64,000 nt of DNA from VRUE01 sp963716735. GTDB lineage: Bacteria; Actinomycetota; Thermoleophilia; Solirubrobacterales; 70-9. Made by a program: the position numbers and the translations under genes. The notes under the pieces are model-generated. The model was given only the letters and a program-made list of their open reading frames with translations, was not told the DNA's origin and made no database searches. Position 1 is the stretch's first letter. The number at the start of each line of letters is the position of its first letter. This document shows positions 16,364 through 25,041 of the stretch, piece by piece. The stretch is from NCBI GenBank assembly GCA_963716735.1, contig OY970321.1, positions 1,550,001 to 1,614,000 of the forward strand, in the 5' to 3' direction.

Positions 16364-17785
16364 TCAGCCGCGCCTAGGAGTCCAGCCCGCCGAGCCAGGC
16401 CGGCTGTGGACCCGCTCCCAGGCGTCCGTGAGCACACCGCGCAGCACGTCGTGGATCTCTTCGAACTGCTCCGTGTCGGCGATCAGCGGCGGCGCCAGCT
16501 GGATCACCGGGTCGCCGCGATCGTCGGCGCGGCAGATAAGGCCGCGCTTGTAGAGCTCGCCGGAGAGATAGCCGCGCAGCAGCTCCTCCGCCTCGTCGTC
16601 GTCGAAGCTCTCCTTCGTCTCCTTGTCCTTGACCAGCTCGATCGCCTGGAAGAAGCCGGCGCCGCGCACATCGCCGACGATCGGCAGGTCGTGCAGGCTC
16701 TCCAGGATCTGGCGGAACTCACCCTCCTTGGCGAGCACATGGGCGCAGAGGTTCTCGCGTTCGAAGACGTCGAGATTGGCCATCGCCACCGCCGCGGCGA
16801 CGGGGTGCCCGGCGAAGGTGAAGCCGTGCGCGAAGGAGGCGGTGTCGTGCATGAAGGCGTCGGCGACCCGATCGGAGACGATCACCCCGCCCATCGGCGC
16901 GTAGGCGGAGGTCAAGCCCTTGGCGACGGTGATGACGTCGGGGACGTAGCCGAAACGTTCGCAGCCGAACCAGTGGCCCAGGCGACCCCAGGCGCAGATC
17001 ACCTCGTCGGAGACCATCAGCACGTCGTAGCGGTCGCAGATCTCACGCACCCGCTCGAAGTAGCCGTCCGGCGGGACGAAGCAGCCGCCGGCGTTCTGAA
17101 CCGGCTCGAGGATCACCGCCGCGACCGTCTCGGGGCCCTCGAAGACGATCCGCTCCTCGATCGCGTTTGCGGCCCAGAGCGGGTGGCGATCCTCGGGCCA
17201 GCGATAGGTATTGGTGTTGGGCACATGGCAACCGCCCGGGGTGAGCGGCTCGAACTGCGAGCGCAGCTCGGTGATGCCGGTAGCCGAGAGGGCGCCGAGT
17301 GAGGTGCCGTGGTAGGCGATCTCACGGGCGATCACCTTGTGCTTCTGGCCTTTGCCGTGGATGCGGTGGTAATTGCGGGCCAGCTTCAGCGTCGACTCGA
17401 CCGCCTCCGAGCCGCCGGAGGTGAAGAAGACGCGGTTGAGGTCGCCGGGAGCGAGCGAGGCGATCCGCGCCGCCAGCTCGATCGCGCGCGGATGCGCATA
17501 GCTCCACAGCGTGTAGAAGTCGAGCTCTTCGACCTGTCGCGCCGCCGCCTCGCCGAGCTCGGCGCGACCGTGGCCGGCGTTTACGCAGAAAAGGGCGGAG
17601 AGGCCGTCGAGGTAGCGGTTGTCGTGCTCGTCATAGACGTAGCAGCCCTCGCCGCGGGTGATGATCGGGATCTCGTGATCCGGGCCATAGGAGCCCATCC
17701 GCGAGAAGTGCATCCAGAGATGTCGCATCGCCAGCTCCTGAAGGCTGGTGTCCACTGCCCCGGTCGTTTGCGACGCGATGGCCAT
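16364..17785 (-). CDS. Class III PLP-dependent omega-aminotransferase
   Basis: 473 residues from ATG 17785, chosen for the ribosome site AAAGGAGAG just upstream; a longer frame lacks support. Class III features are the GCYVYDEHDNRYLDGLSALF region, TSGGSEAVESTLK (cofactor phosphate), AYHGTSLGALSATG, SDEVICAWGR with the PLP-pyridine aspartate, and VITVAKGLTSAY with the Schiff-base lysine. It resembles putrescine/beta-alanine:pyruvate aminotransferases. The pairing with alanine dehydrogenase, an aldehyde dehydrogenase and polyamine transport genes supports terminal-amine transamination of a polyamine or omega-amino acid. It is transcribed divergently from the APC permease. Confidence 0.9.
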   Translation of the reverse strand: MAIASQTTGAVDTSLQELAMRHLWMHFSRMGSYGPDHEIPIITRGEGCYVYDEHDNRYLDGLSALFCVNAGHGRAELGEAAARQVEELDFYTLWSYAHPRAIELAARIASLAPGDLNRVFFTSGGSEAVESTLKLARNYHRIHGKGQKHKVIAREIAYHGTSLGALSATGITELRSQFEPLTPGGCHVPNTNTYRWPEDRHPLWAANAIEERIVFEGPETVAAVILEPVQNAGGCFVPPDGYFERVREICDRYDVLMVSDEVICAWGRLGHWFGCERFGYVPDVITVAKGLTSAYAPMGGVIVSDRVADAFMHDTASFAHGFTFAGHPVAAAVAMANLDVFERENLCAHVLAKEGEFRQILESLHDLPIVGDVRGAGFFQAIELVKDKETKESFDDDEAEELLRGYLSGELYKRGLICRADDRGDPVIQLAPPLIADTEQFEEIHDVLRGVLTDAWERVHSRPGSAGWTPRRG

Positions 17786-17880
17786 GCGACTCTCCTTTCG
17801 TCCTACGACGTTCTGGATAAACGTAGCTCGCTCAACGCTCTCATTCAAGTGTTCGTTGGGTCAAGTAATTCGAGAACGCC

Positions 17881-17895
17881 TGTACAAGACGTACA
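17881..17895. promoter_or_regulatory. Inverted TGTAC repeat in the aminotransferase/permease divergent region
   Basis: TGTAC-AAGAC-GTACA lies 95 bases upstream of the aminotransferase start and 83 upstream of the permease start, a good place for an operator acting on both. Similar TGTAC half-sites lie upstream of TetR genes elsewhere in the window. Confidence 0.4.
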
Positions 17896-17963
17896 ACGCT
17901 ATGCCTGAAGATTGGGACATTCGCCACTTGTGCAAAGACGATCGTACGCCGTACCGTCCTGCC

Positions 17964-19493
17964 ATGGCCAGCACGCCGACCAGCGGGGGCAAGGGCCTGA
18001 AGAAAGACGCGATCGGCTTCAGCGACGGGCTGACGATCGCACTTGCCTCGACCGCGCCGGCCTACTCGCTGGCGGCGGTGATCGGCTCGATCGTCGTCAT
18101 CGTCGGCTTCCAGGCGCCGGCGGCGCTGCTGGTCTCCTTCGTGCCGATGTTCTTCATCGCCGCGGCCTTCTACTACATGAACCGCGCCGACCAAGACTGC
18201 GGCACCAGCTTCTCCTGGGTGACGCGGGCGATCGGGCCGCAGAGTGGCTGGATCACCGGCTGGGCGATCTGCGTCACCGGCATCCTCGTCGTCGGCTCGC
18301 TCGCCGACGTCGCGGCCTACTCCTTCTTCAACCTGATCGGCGCCGAGGGGCTCGAAGAAAGCACCGCCGCCGTCACCCTGCTGGCACTGGCCCTGATCGC
18401 GCTGATGACGACGGTATGCGTGCTCGGCACCGAGCTCTCCGCCCACCTGCAGAAGGCGCTGATGGTGCTGCAGATCGGGCCGCTGCTGCTGGTCGTCGCG
18501 GTCGTCCTCTACAAGGTGCTCGCCGGCGACGCACCGCAGACGGCCGTCGACCCCTCGCTCTCCTGGTTCAACCCGTTCGCGATCGAGAGCGGCGGGGCGC
18601 TGACCGGGGCGCTGCTGCTGGGAGTCTTCATCTACTGGGGCTGGGAGAGCGCGGTCAACCTCAACGAGGAGACCGAGCACTCGGTCACCGCGCCCGGGCT
18701 GGCCGGCCTCGTCTCCACCGTGATCCTGCTCGTCACCTACCTCGGGGTGGCGACGGCGCTGGTCGCCTGGCAGGGCATCGGCGGGGCAGCGCAGTTCGAA
18801 GACAACGAGGAAATCCTGCCGAGCTATGCCGATGCCGCGCTCGGCGACCCGCTCGGCAGCCTCGTCCTCCTGGCGATCGTCGTCTCCGCCCTTGCCTCGA
18901 CCCAGACCACCATCCTCCCCGCCGCCCGCACCTCACTCTCGATGGCGCGGGCCGAGGCGATGCCGGCGGCGCTCGGCGAGGTCAGCACCCGCTACTTCAC
19001 CCCGGTCGTCTCCACCGTGGCGATCGGCGTCCTCGCCGTCGTCTGGTACCTGCCCTCGAAGCTGATCAGTGAAAACTTCCTCTTCGACTCGCTCTCGGCG
19101 CTGGCGCTGATGATCGCCTTCTACTACGCCTTCACCGGGATCGCCTGCGCCGTCTACTACCGCCGCGAGCTGCGCAAGTCGGTGAAGAACTTCCTCTTCG
19201 TCGGCGTCGCGCCGGTGATCGGGTCGGTACTGCTCGGCTACCTCTTCGTCAAAGCGCTGATCGATTACTCGGACCCGGCCAACTCCTACACCGGCGCCTC
19301 CTGGTTCGGGGTCGCTCCGCCGGCCGTGATCGGAGTCGGCTTCCTCGTGCTCGGCGTGATCCTCCTCTTCGCCTGGCGCCGCCACCAGCGCGAACCGTTC
19401 TTCGGGCGCCGTCGCGAAGTCGCGCGGCCGGGGCTGCTCGAGGAGAGCTCGGCCGAGGTCCCGGCGGAACCCGCTCTGGCGGAGTCCGAATGA
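17964..19493 (+). CDS. APC-superfamily amino acid/polyamine permease
   Basis: 509 residues with about 12 hydrophobic helices. The start at ATG 17964 gives the typical short cytoplasmic tail before GFSDGLTIALASTAPAYSLA, the helix-1 region of APC transporters; longer in-frame starts add an implausible leader. Conserved features include a helix-6 region with GVFIYWGWESAVNLNEETE and the broken-helix glycine motif ASTAPAYS. The C-terminal tail is hydrophilic and carries a Glu/Ala-rich end. Its placement opposite the aminotransferase suggests import of an amine or amino acid used by the cluster, possibly putrescine or GABA. Confidence 0.85.
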   Translation: MASTPTSGGKGLKKDAIGFSDGLTIALASTAPAYSLAAVIGSIVVIVGFQAPAALLVSFVPMFFIAAAFYYMNRADQDCGTSFSWVTRAIGPQSGWITGWAICVTGILVVGSLADVAAYSFFNLIGAEGLEESTAAVTLLALALIALMTTVCVLGTELSAHLQKALMVLQIGPLLLVVAVVLYKVLAGDAPQTAVDPSLSWFNPFAIESGGALTGALLLGVFIYWGWESAVNLNEETEHSVTAPGLAGLVSTVILLVTYLGVATALVAWQGIGGAAQFEDNEEILPSYADAALGDPLGSLVLLAIVVSALASTQTTILPAARTSLSMARAEAMPAALGEVSTRYFTPVVSTVAIGVLAVVWYLPSKLISENFLFDSLSALALMIAFYYAFTGIACAVYYRRELRKSVKNFLFVGVAPVIGSVLLGYLFVKALIDYSDPANSYTGASWFGVAPPAVIGVGFLVLGVILLFAWRRHQREPFFGRRREVARPGLLEESSAEVPAEPALAESE

Positions 19494-19529
19494 GAGTGCC
19501 AACGCACAGGCCTGAAAAGCCGGCGAACG

Positions 19530-19541
19530 GGTAGCGCTACC
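19530..19541. promoter_or_regulatory. 12-base perfect palindrome upstream of the Pot-type operon
   Basis: GGTAGCGCTACC lies 47 bases before the ATPase start codon and between it and the permease stop. It is a candidate operator; chance occurrence in GC-rich DNA is possible. Confidence 0.3.
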
Positions 19542-19587
19542 TTCTGATGGGAGGCTCCGGCGCTGGAATTGACCGCAAAGGAGTGAG

Positions 19588-20724
19588 ATGGAGAGCAGTT
19601 CACCAAGCGTTGAGTTGAGAGAGGTCAGTAAGCGCTTCGGCGATCTGCTTGCGGTCGACGACCTCAGCTTGGACCTGACCGGCGGTGAGTTCTTCACCCT
19701 GCTGGGACCGAGCGGCTGCGGAAAGACGACGACGCTGCGGATGATCGCCGGCTTCGAGCGGCCCAGCGCGGGTCGGATCCGGATCGAGGGCGCCGACGTT
19801 GCCTCCCTCCCCCCGCACCGGCGCCCGACCAATACGGTCTTCCAGAGCTACGCCCTCTTCCCCCACCTGAGCGTCGAGGACAACGTCGCCTTCGGGCTGC
19901 GCCGCAAGCGGGTGCCGCGGGGTGAGATCGGGCGGCGGGTGGCGGCCGAGCTGGAGCGTGTCGGCCTCAGCGCCGAGGCGCGGCGGCGCCCGGCCCAGCT
20001 CTCGGGTGGCCAGCAGCAGCGGGTCGCGCTGGCGCGAGCGCTGGTAAACCTGCCCAAGGTGCTGCTGCTTGACGAGCCGCTTGGCGCGCTCGACCTGAAA
20101 CTGCGCAAGGGCCTGCAGATCGAGCTGAAGCGGATCCAGCGCGAGGTCGGGATCACCTTCGTCTACGTCACCCACGACCAGGAGGAGGCGCTGACGATGA
20201 GCGACCGGATCGCGGTGATGGACCGCGGCCGGGTCGAGCAGGTCGGCGACCCCGAAGACGTCTACGAGCGCCCGGCGACGACCTTCGTCGCCGGCTTCAT
20301 CGGCGTCTCCAATCTGATGCCGGCATCGATCTCCGGGCCTGACGAGGTCCGCCTCGACCACGGGCCAGTGCTGCGTGTGTCGACCCACGGGTTGGCACCG
20401 AGTGAGCACTGCCACGCCGTGGTGCGGCCGGAGAAGCTGCAGATCGAGTCGCTGGGCGCCAGCGGCGCACCGACCTCGAACGGGCTGCCACGGGTAGAGG
20501 GGATGGTCGAGAGCTCGATCTATCTGGGGACCGCGACGCAGATCGTCGTCGACCTCGGAGGCGACGTGCGGATGACCGTCCTCGTCCCGAACGCCAGCGA
20601 GGCCGAACGGCAGCGACTGCCGGGTGGCGGCGCGCGGGTGGCACTGAGCTGGGAACCGGCGCACATGCACTTGGTGCGCGAGAGCTCGAGAAGACAGAGA
20701 GGTGAGGCATATGCACACGCTTGA
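19588..20724 (+). CDS. potA: Polyamine-type ABC transporter, ATPase subunit
   Basis: 378 residues, with ribosome site AAAGGAG before ATG. It has Walker A GPSGCGKTT, Q-loop in TNTVFQSYALFPHLSV, ABC signature LSGGQQQRVALARAL, Walker B VLLLDEPLGALD and switch histidine VTHDQEEAL. A C-terminal TOBE-like regulatory region follows after about residue 235. The sequence and gene order (ATPase, binding protein, two permeases) match spermidine/putrescine Pot systems. The binding-protein gene starts within its last codons, so the operon is translationally coupled. Substrate is inferred from family and neighbours. Confidence 0.9.
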   Translation: MESSSPSVELREVSKRFGDLLAVDDLSLDLTGGEFFTLLGPSGCGKTTTLRMIAGFERPSAGRIRIEGADVASLPPHRRPTNTVFQSYALFPHLSVEDNVAFGLRRKRVPRGEIGRRVAAELERVGLSAEARRRPAQLSGGQQQRVALARALVNLPKVLLLDEPLGALDLKLRKGLQIELKRIQREVGITFVYVTHDQEEALTMSDRIAVMDRGRVEQVGDPEDVYERPATTFVAGFIGVSNLMPASISGPDEVRLDHGPVLRVSTHGLAPSEHCHAVVRPEKLQIESLGASGAPTSNGLPRVEGMVESSIYLGTATQIVVDLGGDVRMTVLVPNASEAERQRLPGGGARVALSWEPAHMHLVRESSRRQRGEAYAHA

Positions 20725-21832
20725 GCTGAGGGCGATCGCGGCGCTCGCCGTGATCGCCCTGGCACTGGGCCTCGCCGCCTGCGGTGGCGACACGGTCGGC
20801 GGCGGAGGCAATGGCGAAGTGACTACGGCGAAGGGCGGACCGGTCAGCGGCAAGCTGACGATCTCCAACTGGCCCGGCTACATGGACCCCGGTCCGGACA
20901 ACACCATCGCCAAGTTCGAAAAGGCTACCGGGGTGAGCGTCGACTACATCGAAGACGTCAACGAAAACGAAGGCTTCTTCGGCAAGATGCAGCCGCTGCT
21001 GGAGCAGGGCGAATCGGGTGGCCGCAGCATCTTCGTCGTCACCGACTGGATGGCGAAACAGATGTACGACCTCGGCTACCTGCAGCGGATCGACCACGCC
21101 GAGCTGCCGACCGTGTTCGAAAACATCCGGCCGCAACTCGAGAACCCCGCGTTCGACGCGGGGCGCAAGTTCTCGATTCCCTGGGTGAGCGGCATGGGTG
21201 GAATTTGGGTCGACACCGCCAAGGCACCGGACATCCGCTCGGTAAACGACCTCTTCGACCCGAAATACAAGGGCAAGGTGACGATGCTTGCCGAATTGCG
21301 GGAAACGGTGCCGCTGGTGATGCTGGCCGAAGGGATCGACCCGGTCGAGGCGACCAACCAGGACTGGCTGGGCGCGATCGAGCGAATCAAGGGGGCAGCC
21401 GACTCCGGCCAGATCCGCCGCTTCACCGGCAACGACTACACCGAGGACCTGACCGCGGGCAACATCGTCGCCGCGATCGGCTGGTCCGGCGATGCCTCGC
21501 TCGTCGAAAACGACAACGCCGAATGGCGGATGCCGGCAGAGGGCTGCTCGCTTTGGTCGGACAACATGGTGATCCCGGTCGGAGCGCCGAACACGGGCGC
21601 TGCGTACGGCTGGATGAACTTCATCTACGAACCAGAGGTGAATGCGCCCTTGGCCGAATACATCACCTATATCCCGCCGGTGGAAGGGGTGAAGGATCTG
21701 GTCAAACCGGAACTGGCGACGGACCCGCTGGTCTTCCCCAGCCCGAAATTCACCCGCAGGTGCACCGACCAGGACTCCCCGCCGGACCTGGAACCGGTCA
21801 ACGAAGCCTGGCAGGCGGTGATCACCGGGTGA
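20711..21832 (+). CDS. potD: Polyamine-type ABC transporter, substrate-binding lipoprotein
   Basis: 373 residues from ATG 20711, preceded by a GAGAGGTGAGG ribosome site inside the ATPase gene. The lipobox LAAC at about residues 21-25 predicts a lipid-anchored extracellular protein. The mature part begins with LTISNWPGYMDPG and continues with FEKATGVSVDYIEDVNENE, typical of PotD/PotF-like proteins that bind putrescine or spermidine through aromatic and acidic residues. It captures the ligand for the PotB/PotC permease. No truncation or oddity is seen. Confidence 0.88.
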   Translation: MHTLELRAIAALAVIALALGLAACGGDTVGGGGNGEVTTAKGGPVSGKLTISNWPGYMDPGPDNTIAKFEKATGVSVDYIEDVNENEGFFGKMQPLLEQGESGGRSIFVVTDWMAKQMYDLGYLQRIDHAELPTVFENIRPQLENPAFDAGRKFSIPWVSGMGGIWVDTAKAPDIRSVNDLFDPKYKGKVTMLAELRETVPLVMLAEGIDPVEATNQDWLGAIERIKGAADSGQIRRFTGNDYTEDLTAGNIVAAIGWSGDASLVENDNAEWRMPAEGCSLWSDNMVIPVGAPNTGAAYGWMNFIYEPEVNAPLAEYITYIPPVEGVKDLVKPELATDPLVFPSPKFTRRCTDQDSPPDLEPVNEAWQAVITG

Positions 21833-21845
21833 GGGTGGGACAGCG

Positions 21846-22718
21846 ATGAGCCTGCGGCAGCGCCTGGTCCCCTATTGGCTCCTGGGACCGGGGCTGCTCT
21901 GGCTCCTCCTCTTCTTCGTCGTGCCGATGTACTTCATGGGCGAACTGGCGCTGCGCTCGGGCACGCTGACCACCGGTTTCACCTTCGACTGGGCGTGGTC
22001 GAACTTCCCCGAGTCCCTCTCCGGCCACACCGAGCAGATCGTGCGCTCCTTTTTCTACGCGGGGACGGCAACGTTGCTGGCGCTCCTGATCGCCTACCCA
22101 CTGGCCTACGCGATCGCCTTCCGCGCCGGCCGCTTCAAACTGCTGCTGCTGTTCGCCGTGATCGCGCCTTTCTTCACCACCTACCTGATTCGCACGATCG
22201 CCTGGAAGACGATCCTCAGCGACTCGAGCCCAGTGGTCAGCGTCCTGCAGACGCTGACGCTGGTCCCTCCCGACGGCCGCGTACTGGCCACCTCGGGGTC
22301 GGTGATCGCCGGCCTCACCTACAACTTCCTCCCCTTCATGATCCTGCCGCTCTATGCCAACCTCGAGCGGCTCGACCTGCGCCTGGTCGAGGCGGCGAAG
22401 GACCTCTACTCGTCCTCGCGGCAGGCCTTCCTGAGGGTGACCCTGCCGCTGACCATGCCGGGGATCGTCGCCGGCGTCCTGCTCACCTTCATCCCCGCCT
22501 TCGGCGACTACATCAACGCCCAGATCCTCGGCGGGACCCAGCAGGCGATGATCGGCAACGTCATCCAGTCGCTCTACCTGAACCAGCGCGACTACCCCGA
22601 GGCAGCGGCGCTCTCCTTCCTGATGATGGCGCTGATCCTGGCGATCGTCGTCATCTACATCCGCTTCGCCGGCACCGGCGCCTTCATGGGCGAGGACGAC
22701 GAGGAGGCGAGGGTGTGA
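21846..22718 (+). CDS. potB: Polyamine-type ABC transporter, permease subunit 1
   Basis: 290 residues, ATG at 21846, 13 bases after the binding-protein stop. It has six predicted membrane helices, with the first after WLLGPGLLWLLLFFVVPMYF. The EAA loop coupling to the ATPase lies at EAAKDLYSSSRQAFLRVTLPLTMPGI. The PotB-like arrangement with a long loop after helix 1 is present. The last codons overlap the next permease gene as GTGA, indicating coupled synthesis of the heterodimer. Confidence 0.88.
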   Translation: MSLRQRLVPYWLLGPGLLWLLLFFVVPMYFMGELALRSGTLTTGFTFDWAWSNFPESLSGHTEQIVRSFFYAGTATLLALLIAYPLAYAIAFRAGRFKLLLLFAVIAPFFTTYLIRTIAWKTILSDSSPVVSVLQTLTLVPPDGRVLATSGSVIAGLTYNFLPFMILPLYANLERLDLRLVEAAKDLYSSSRQAFLRVTLPLTMPGIVAGVLLTFIPAFGDYINAQILGGTQQAMIGNVIQSLYLNQRDYPEAAALSFLMMALILAIVVIYIRFAGTGAFMGEDDEEARV

Positions 22719-23578
22719 CGGCGGTGCTCGGGCGAGCCTGGACGTGGCTACGGCGCAATGCGCTGCCTATCTACGCCTGCCTCGCGGTCGCCTACATGCT
22801 GATCCCGATCATCGTCATCGCGATCTTCTCCTTCGGCGACACGCCGAAAGGCAAACTCACCTTCGGCCTCGATCACGGCTTCACCACCAAGTACTGGACC
22901 TCTGCCTTCTCGCTGCCGGAGCTGAACGAAGCGCTGTTCACCAGCCTGCGCCTGGCGGCGCTGGCGACGGCGATCTCGACCGCGATCGGCACGTTGATGG
23001 CGATCGCTCTGGTGCGACACAGGTTCCATGGGCGGCGGGCCGCGAACCTGCTGATCGTGATCCCGATGGCGACGCCCGAGGTGGTGATCGGCGCCTCGCT
23101 GCTCTCGATGTTCATCTACTACTCGTTCGTGCTCGGCTTCACCACTCTGCTGATCGCCCACGTGATGTTCTCGATCAGCTTCGTCGTGGTCGTCGTGCGC
23201 TCACGCCTGATCGGCTTCGACCGCCATCTCGAGGAGGCGGCCGCCGACCTCGGCGCAACCCCGCTTGCCACCTTCCGCACCGTCACCCTGCCCCTACTCG
23301 CACCGGGGATCCTCGCCGCGGCGCTGCTCGCCTTCGCCCTTTCGATCGACGACTTCGTCATCTCCAACTTCAACTCGGGCACGACGGTGACCTTTCCGCT
23401 CTACGTCTTCGGCGTCGCCCTGCGGGGCATCCCGGTGCAGGTGAACGTCCTCGCGACGATGCTCTTCGCCCTGATCGCGCTCGCCGTCTGCCTCGTCCTC
23501 TGGCAGCAGCGCCGCGCCGAGCGGATGGCAGCGGTGCGGCCGGAGCCGTCGGCCTCACGGAGGGCGGTCCCGGCATGA
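22715..23578 (+). CDS. potC: Polyamine-type ABC transporter, permease subunit 2
   Basis: 287 residues from GTG 22715, which overlaps the upstream stop as GTGA; an open frame extending further upstream is only the shadow of the preceding gene. Six membrane helices are predicted, with the EAA loop at EEAAADLGATPLATFRTVTLPLLAPGI and the PotC-like helix ALLAFALSIDDFVISNF. It pairs with the preceding permease to form the pore. Its stop overlaps the aldehyde dehydrogenase start as ATGA, tying import directly to catabolism. Confidence 0.88.
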   Translation: MTAVLGRAWTWLRRNALPIYACLAVAYMLIPIIVIAIFSFGDTPKGKLTFGLDHGFTTKYWTSAFSLPELNEALFTSLRLAALATAISTAIGTLMAIALVRHRFHGRRAANLLIVIPMATPEVVIGASLLSMFIYYSFVLGFTTLLIAHVMFSISFVVVVVRSRLIGFDRHLEEAAADLGATPLATFRTVTLPLLAPGILAAALLAFALSIDDFVISNFNSGTTVTFPLYVFGVALRGIPVQVNVLATMLFALIALAVCLVLWQQRRAERMAAVRPEPSASRRAVPA

Positions 23579-25023
23579 CCGTGCGGCTCGCCAACTACGT
23601 CGGCGGGATGTGGCGGGCGGTCGACGATGTGGCCACGCTCGACGACGTCGATCCGGCCACGGGCGAGATCGAGGCGCTGGTGCCGCTCTCCGGCGCACGC
23701 CAGGTTCGCGAGGCGGTCGAGGCGGCGCGAGCAGCGCAGCCCGGCTGGCGCGAGGTGTCGCCGCAGCGGCGAGCGCGGGTGGTGCTGGCGCTGCGCGAGG
23801 GGCTGGAACGGCGCCGCGAGGAGCTGGTGGCGCTGGTGACCGCCGACATGGGCAAGACCCTGGCCGACGCCGACGGCGAGGTCGGGCGCGGGATCGAGTC
23901 GGTCGAGTCCGCCGCGGCGATTCCCCACCTGCTCAAGGGCGAGACGCTGGAGAGCGTCGCGGCGGGCGTCGACGTCGAGCTCGTGCGCCAGCCGGTGGGC
24001 GTCGTCGCCGCGATCACCCCGTTCAACTTCCCGGCGATGATTCCGCTCTGGTTCCTGCCCTACGCGATCGCATGCGGCAACGCGTTCCTGCTCAAGCCGT
24101 CCGAGCAGGACCCACGCCCGGCGGCGCTGATCATGGAGATCGCCGACGCGATCGAGGAGATCCCACCCGGGATCGTCAACCTCGTCAACGGCGGCCGCGA
24201 GGCGGTCAGCGCGATCCTCGCCGAGCCTGGCATCGACGCGGTCTCCTTCGTCGGCCGCGCGGAGACGGCGCGGATCGTCGCCGAAGGGGCGGTGGCGACC
24301 GGCAAGCGCGTGCAGGCGCTGGGCGGCGCCAAGAACTCGCTGGTGATCATGCCCGACGCCGACCTGGACCGGGCGGTGCCCGCGATCATGGGCTCTGCCT
24401 TCGGGGCGGCGGGCCAGCGCTGCCTGGCTGGGTCGGTATGCGTCTTGGTCGGGGACAAGGCTCAGCGCCGGAAGGTGCGCGAGGAGCTGGTCGCAGCAGC
24501 TTCGGCATTGAAGATCGGGGGAGGCGACGACCCGGCAACGGACGTCTGCCCGATGGTCTCGGCAGCTGCCCGCGACAAGGTCGCCGAGGTAATCGGTCGC
24601 GCCGAGGGCAACGGCGCCGATCTGCTCCTCGACGGTCGCGGCGAGACCGGCCCTGGCGGCACGCTGCTCGCCCCAACGATCGCCGCGGTCGACGACCCTG
24701 AGTGCGAACTTGCCCGCGACGAGATCTTCGGGCCCCTGCTCACCGTGGTCGAGGTCGACGATCTGGATCAAGCTCTCGACTTCCTGAACGGCTCGCGCTA
24801 CGGCAATTCAGGTGCGATCTTCACGCGATCGGGCAACGCAGCTCGCCGCTATCGCTACGGCGCCGAAGCGGGCATGCTCGGCGTCAATGTGGGCATCCCG
24901 GCACCGGTCGCGTGGTTTCCGTTTGCGGGCTGGAAGGACTCAATAGCCGGCGACCTGCACGCCAACGGCACGGACGCCGTCGACTTCTATACGCGGAAGA
25001 AGGTCGTCACCTCCCGCTGGTAG
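23575..25023 (+). CDS. CoA-acylating (methyl)malonate-semialdehyde dehydrogenase-like ALDH
   Basis: 482 residues from ATG 23575, overlapping the permease stop. The catalytic cysteine sits in FGAAGQRCLAGS, the sequence context characteristic of MmsA enzymes, and the loop GVVAAITPFNFPAMIPLWFLP is also MmsA-like. The catalytic-glutamate motif of ordinary ALDHs (ELGGK) is replaced by ALGGAKN, again as in MmsA, whose deacylation uses CoA rather than water. Expected products are acetyl- or propionyl-CoA from malonate or methylmalonate semialdehyde. In a polyamine operon it could finish the beta-alanine branch of spermidine or diaminopropane breakdown; another semialdehyde is possible. Confidence 0.85.
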   Translation: MTVRLANYVGGMWRAVDDVATLDDVDPATGEIEALVPLSGARQVREAVEAARAAQPGWREVSPQRRARVVLALREGLERRREELVALVTADMGKTLADADGEVGRGIESVESAAAIPHLLKGETLESVAAGVDVELVRQPVGVVAAITPFNFPAMIPLWFLPYAIACGNAFLLKPSEQDPRPAALIMEIADAIEEIPPGIVNLVNGGREAVSAILAEPGIDAVSFVGRAETARIVAEGAVATGKRVQALGGAKNSLVIMPDADLDRAVPAIMGSAFGAAGQRCLAGSVCVLVGDKAQRRKVREELVAAASALKIGGGDDPATDVCPMVSAAARDKVAEVIGRAEGNGADLLLDGRGETGPGGTLLAPTIAAVDDPECELARDEIFGPLLTVVEVDDLDQALDFLNGSRYGNSGAIFTRSGNAARRYRYGAEAGMLGVNVGIPAPVAWFPFAGWKDSIAGDLHANGTDAVDFYTRKKVVTSRW

Positions 25024-25041
25024 ACGTGCCGCCACGTCCAT

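Noticed and set aside
23401..24771. 456-codon minus-strand frame opposite the MmsA-like gene
   Set aside because: Antisense shadow of a gene with clear catalytic motifs.
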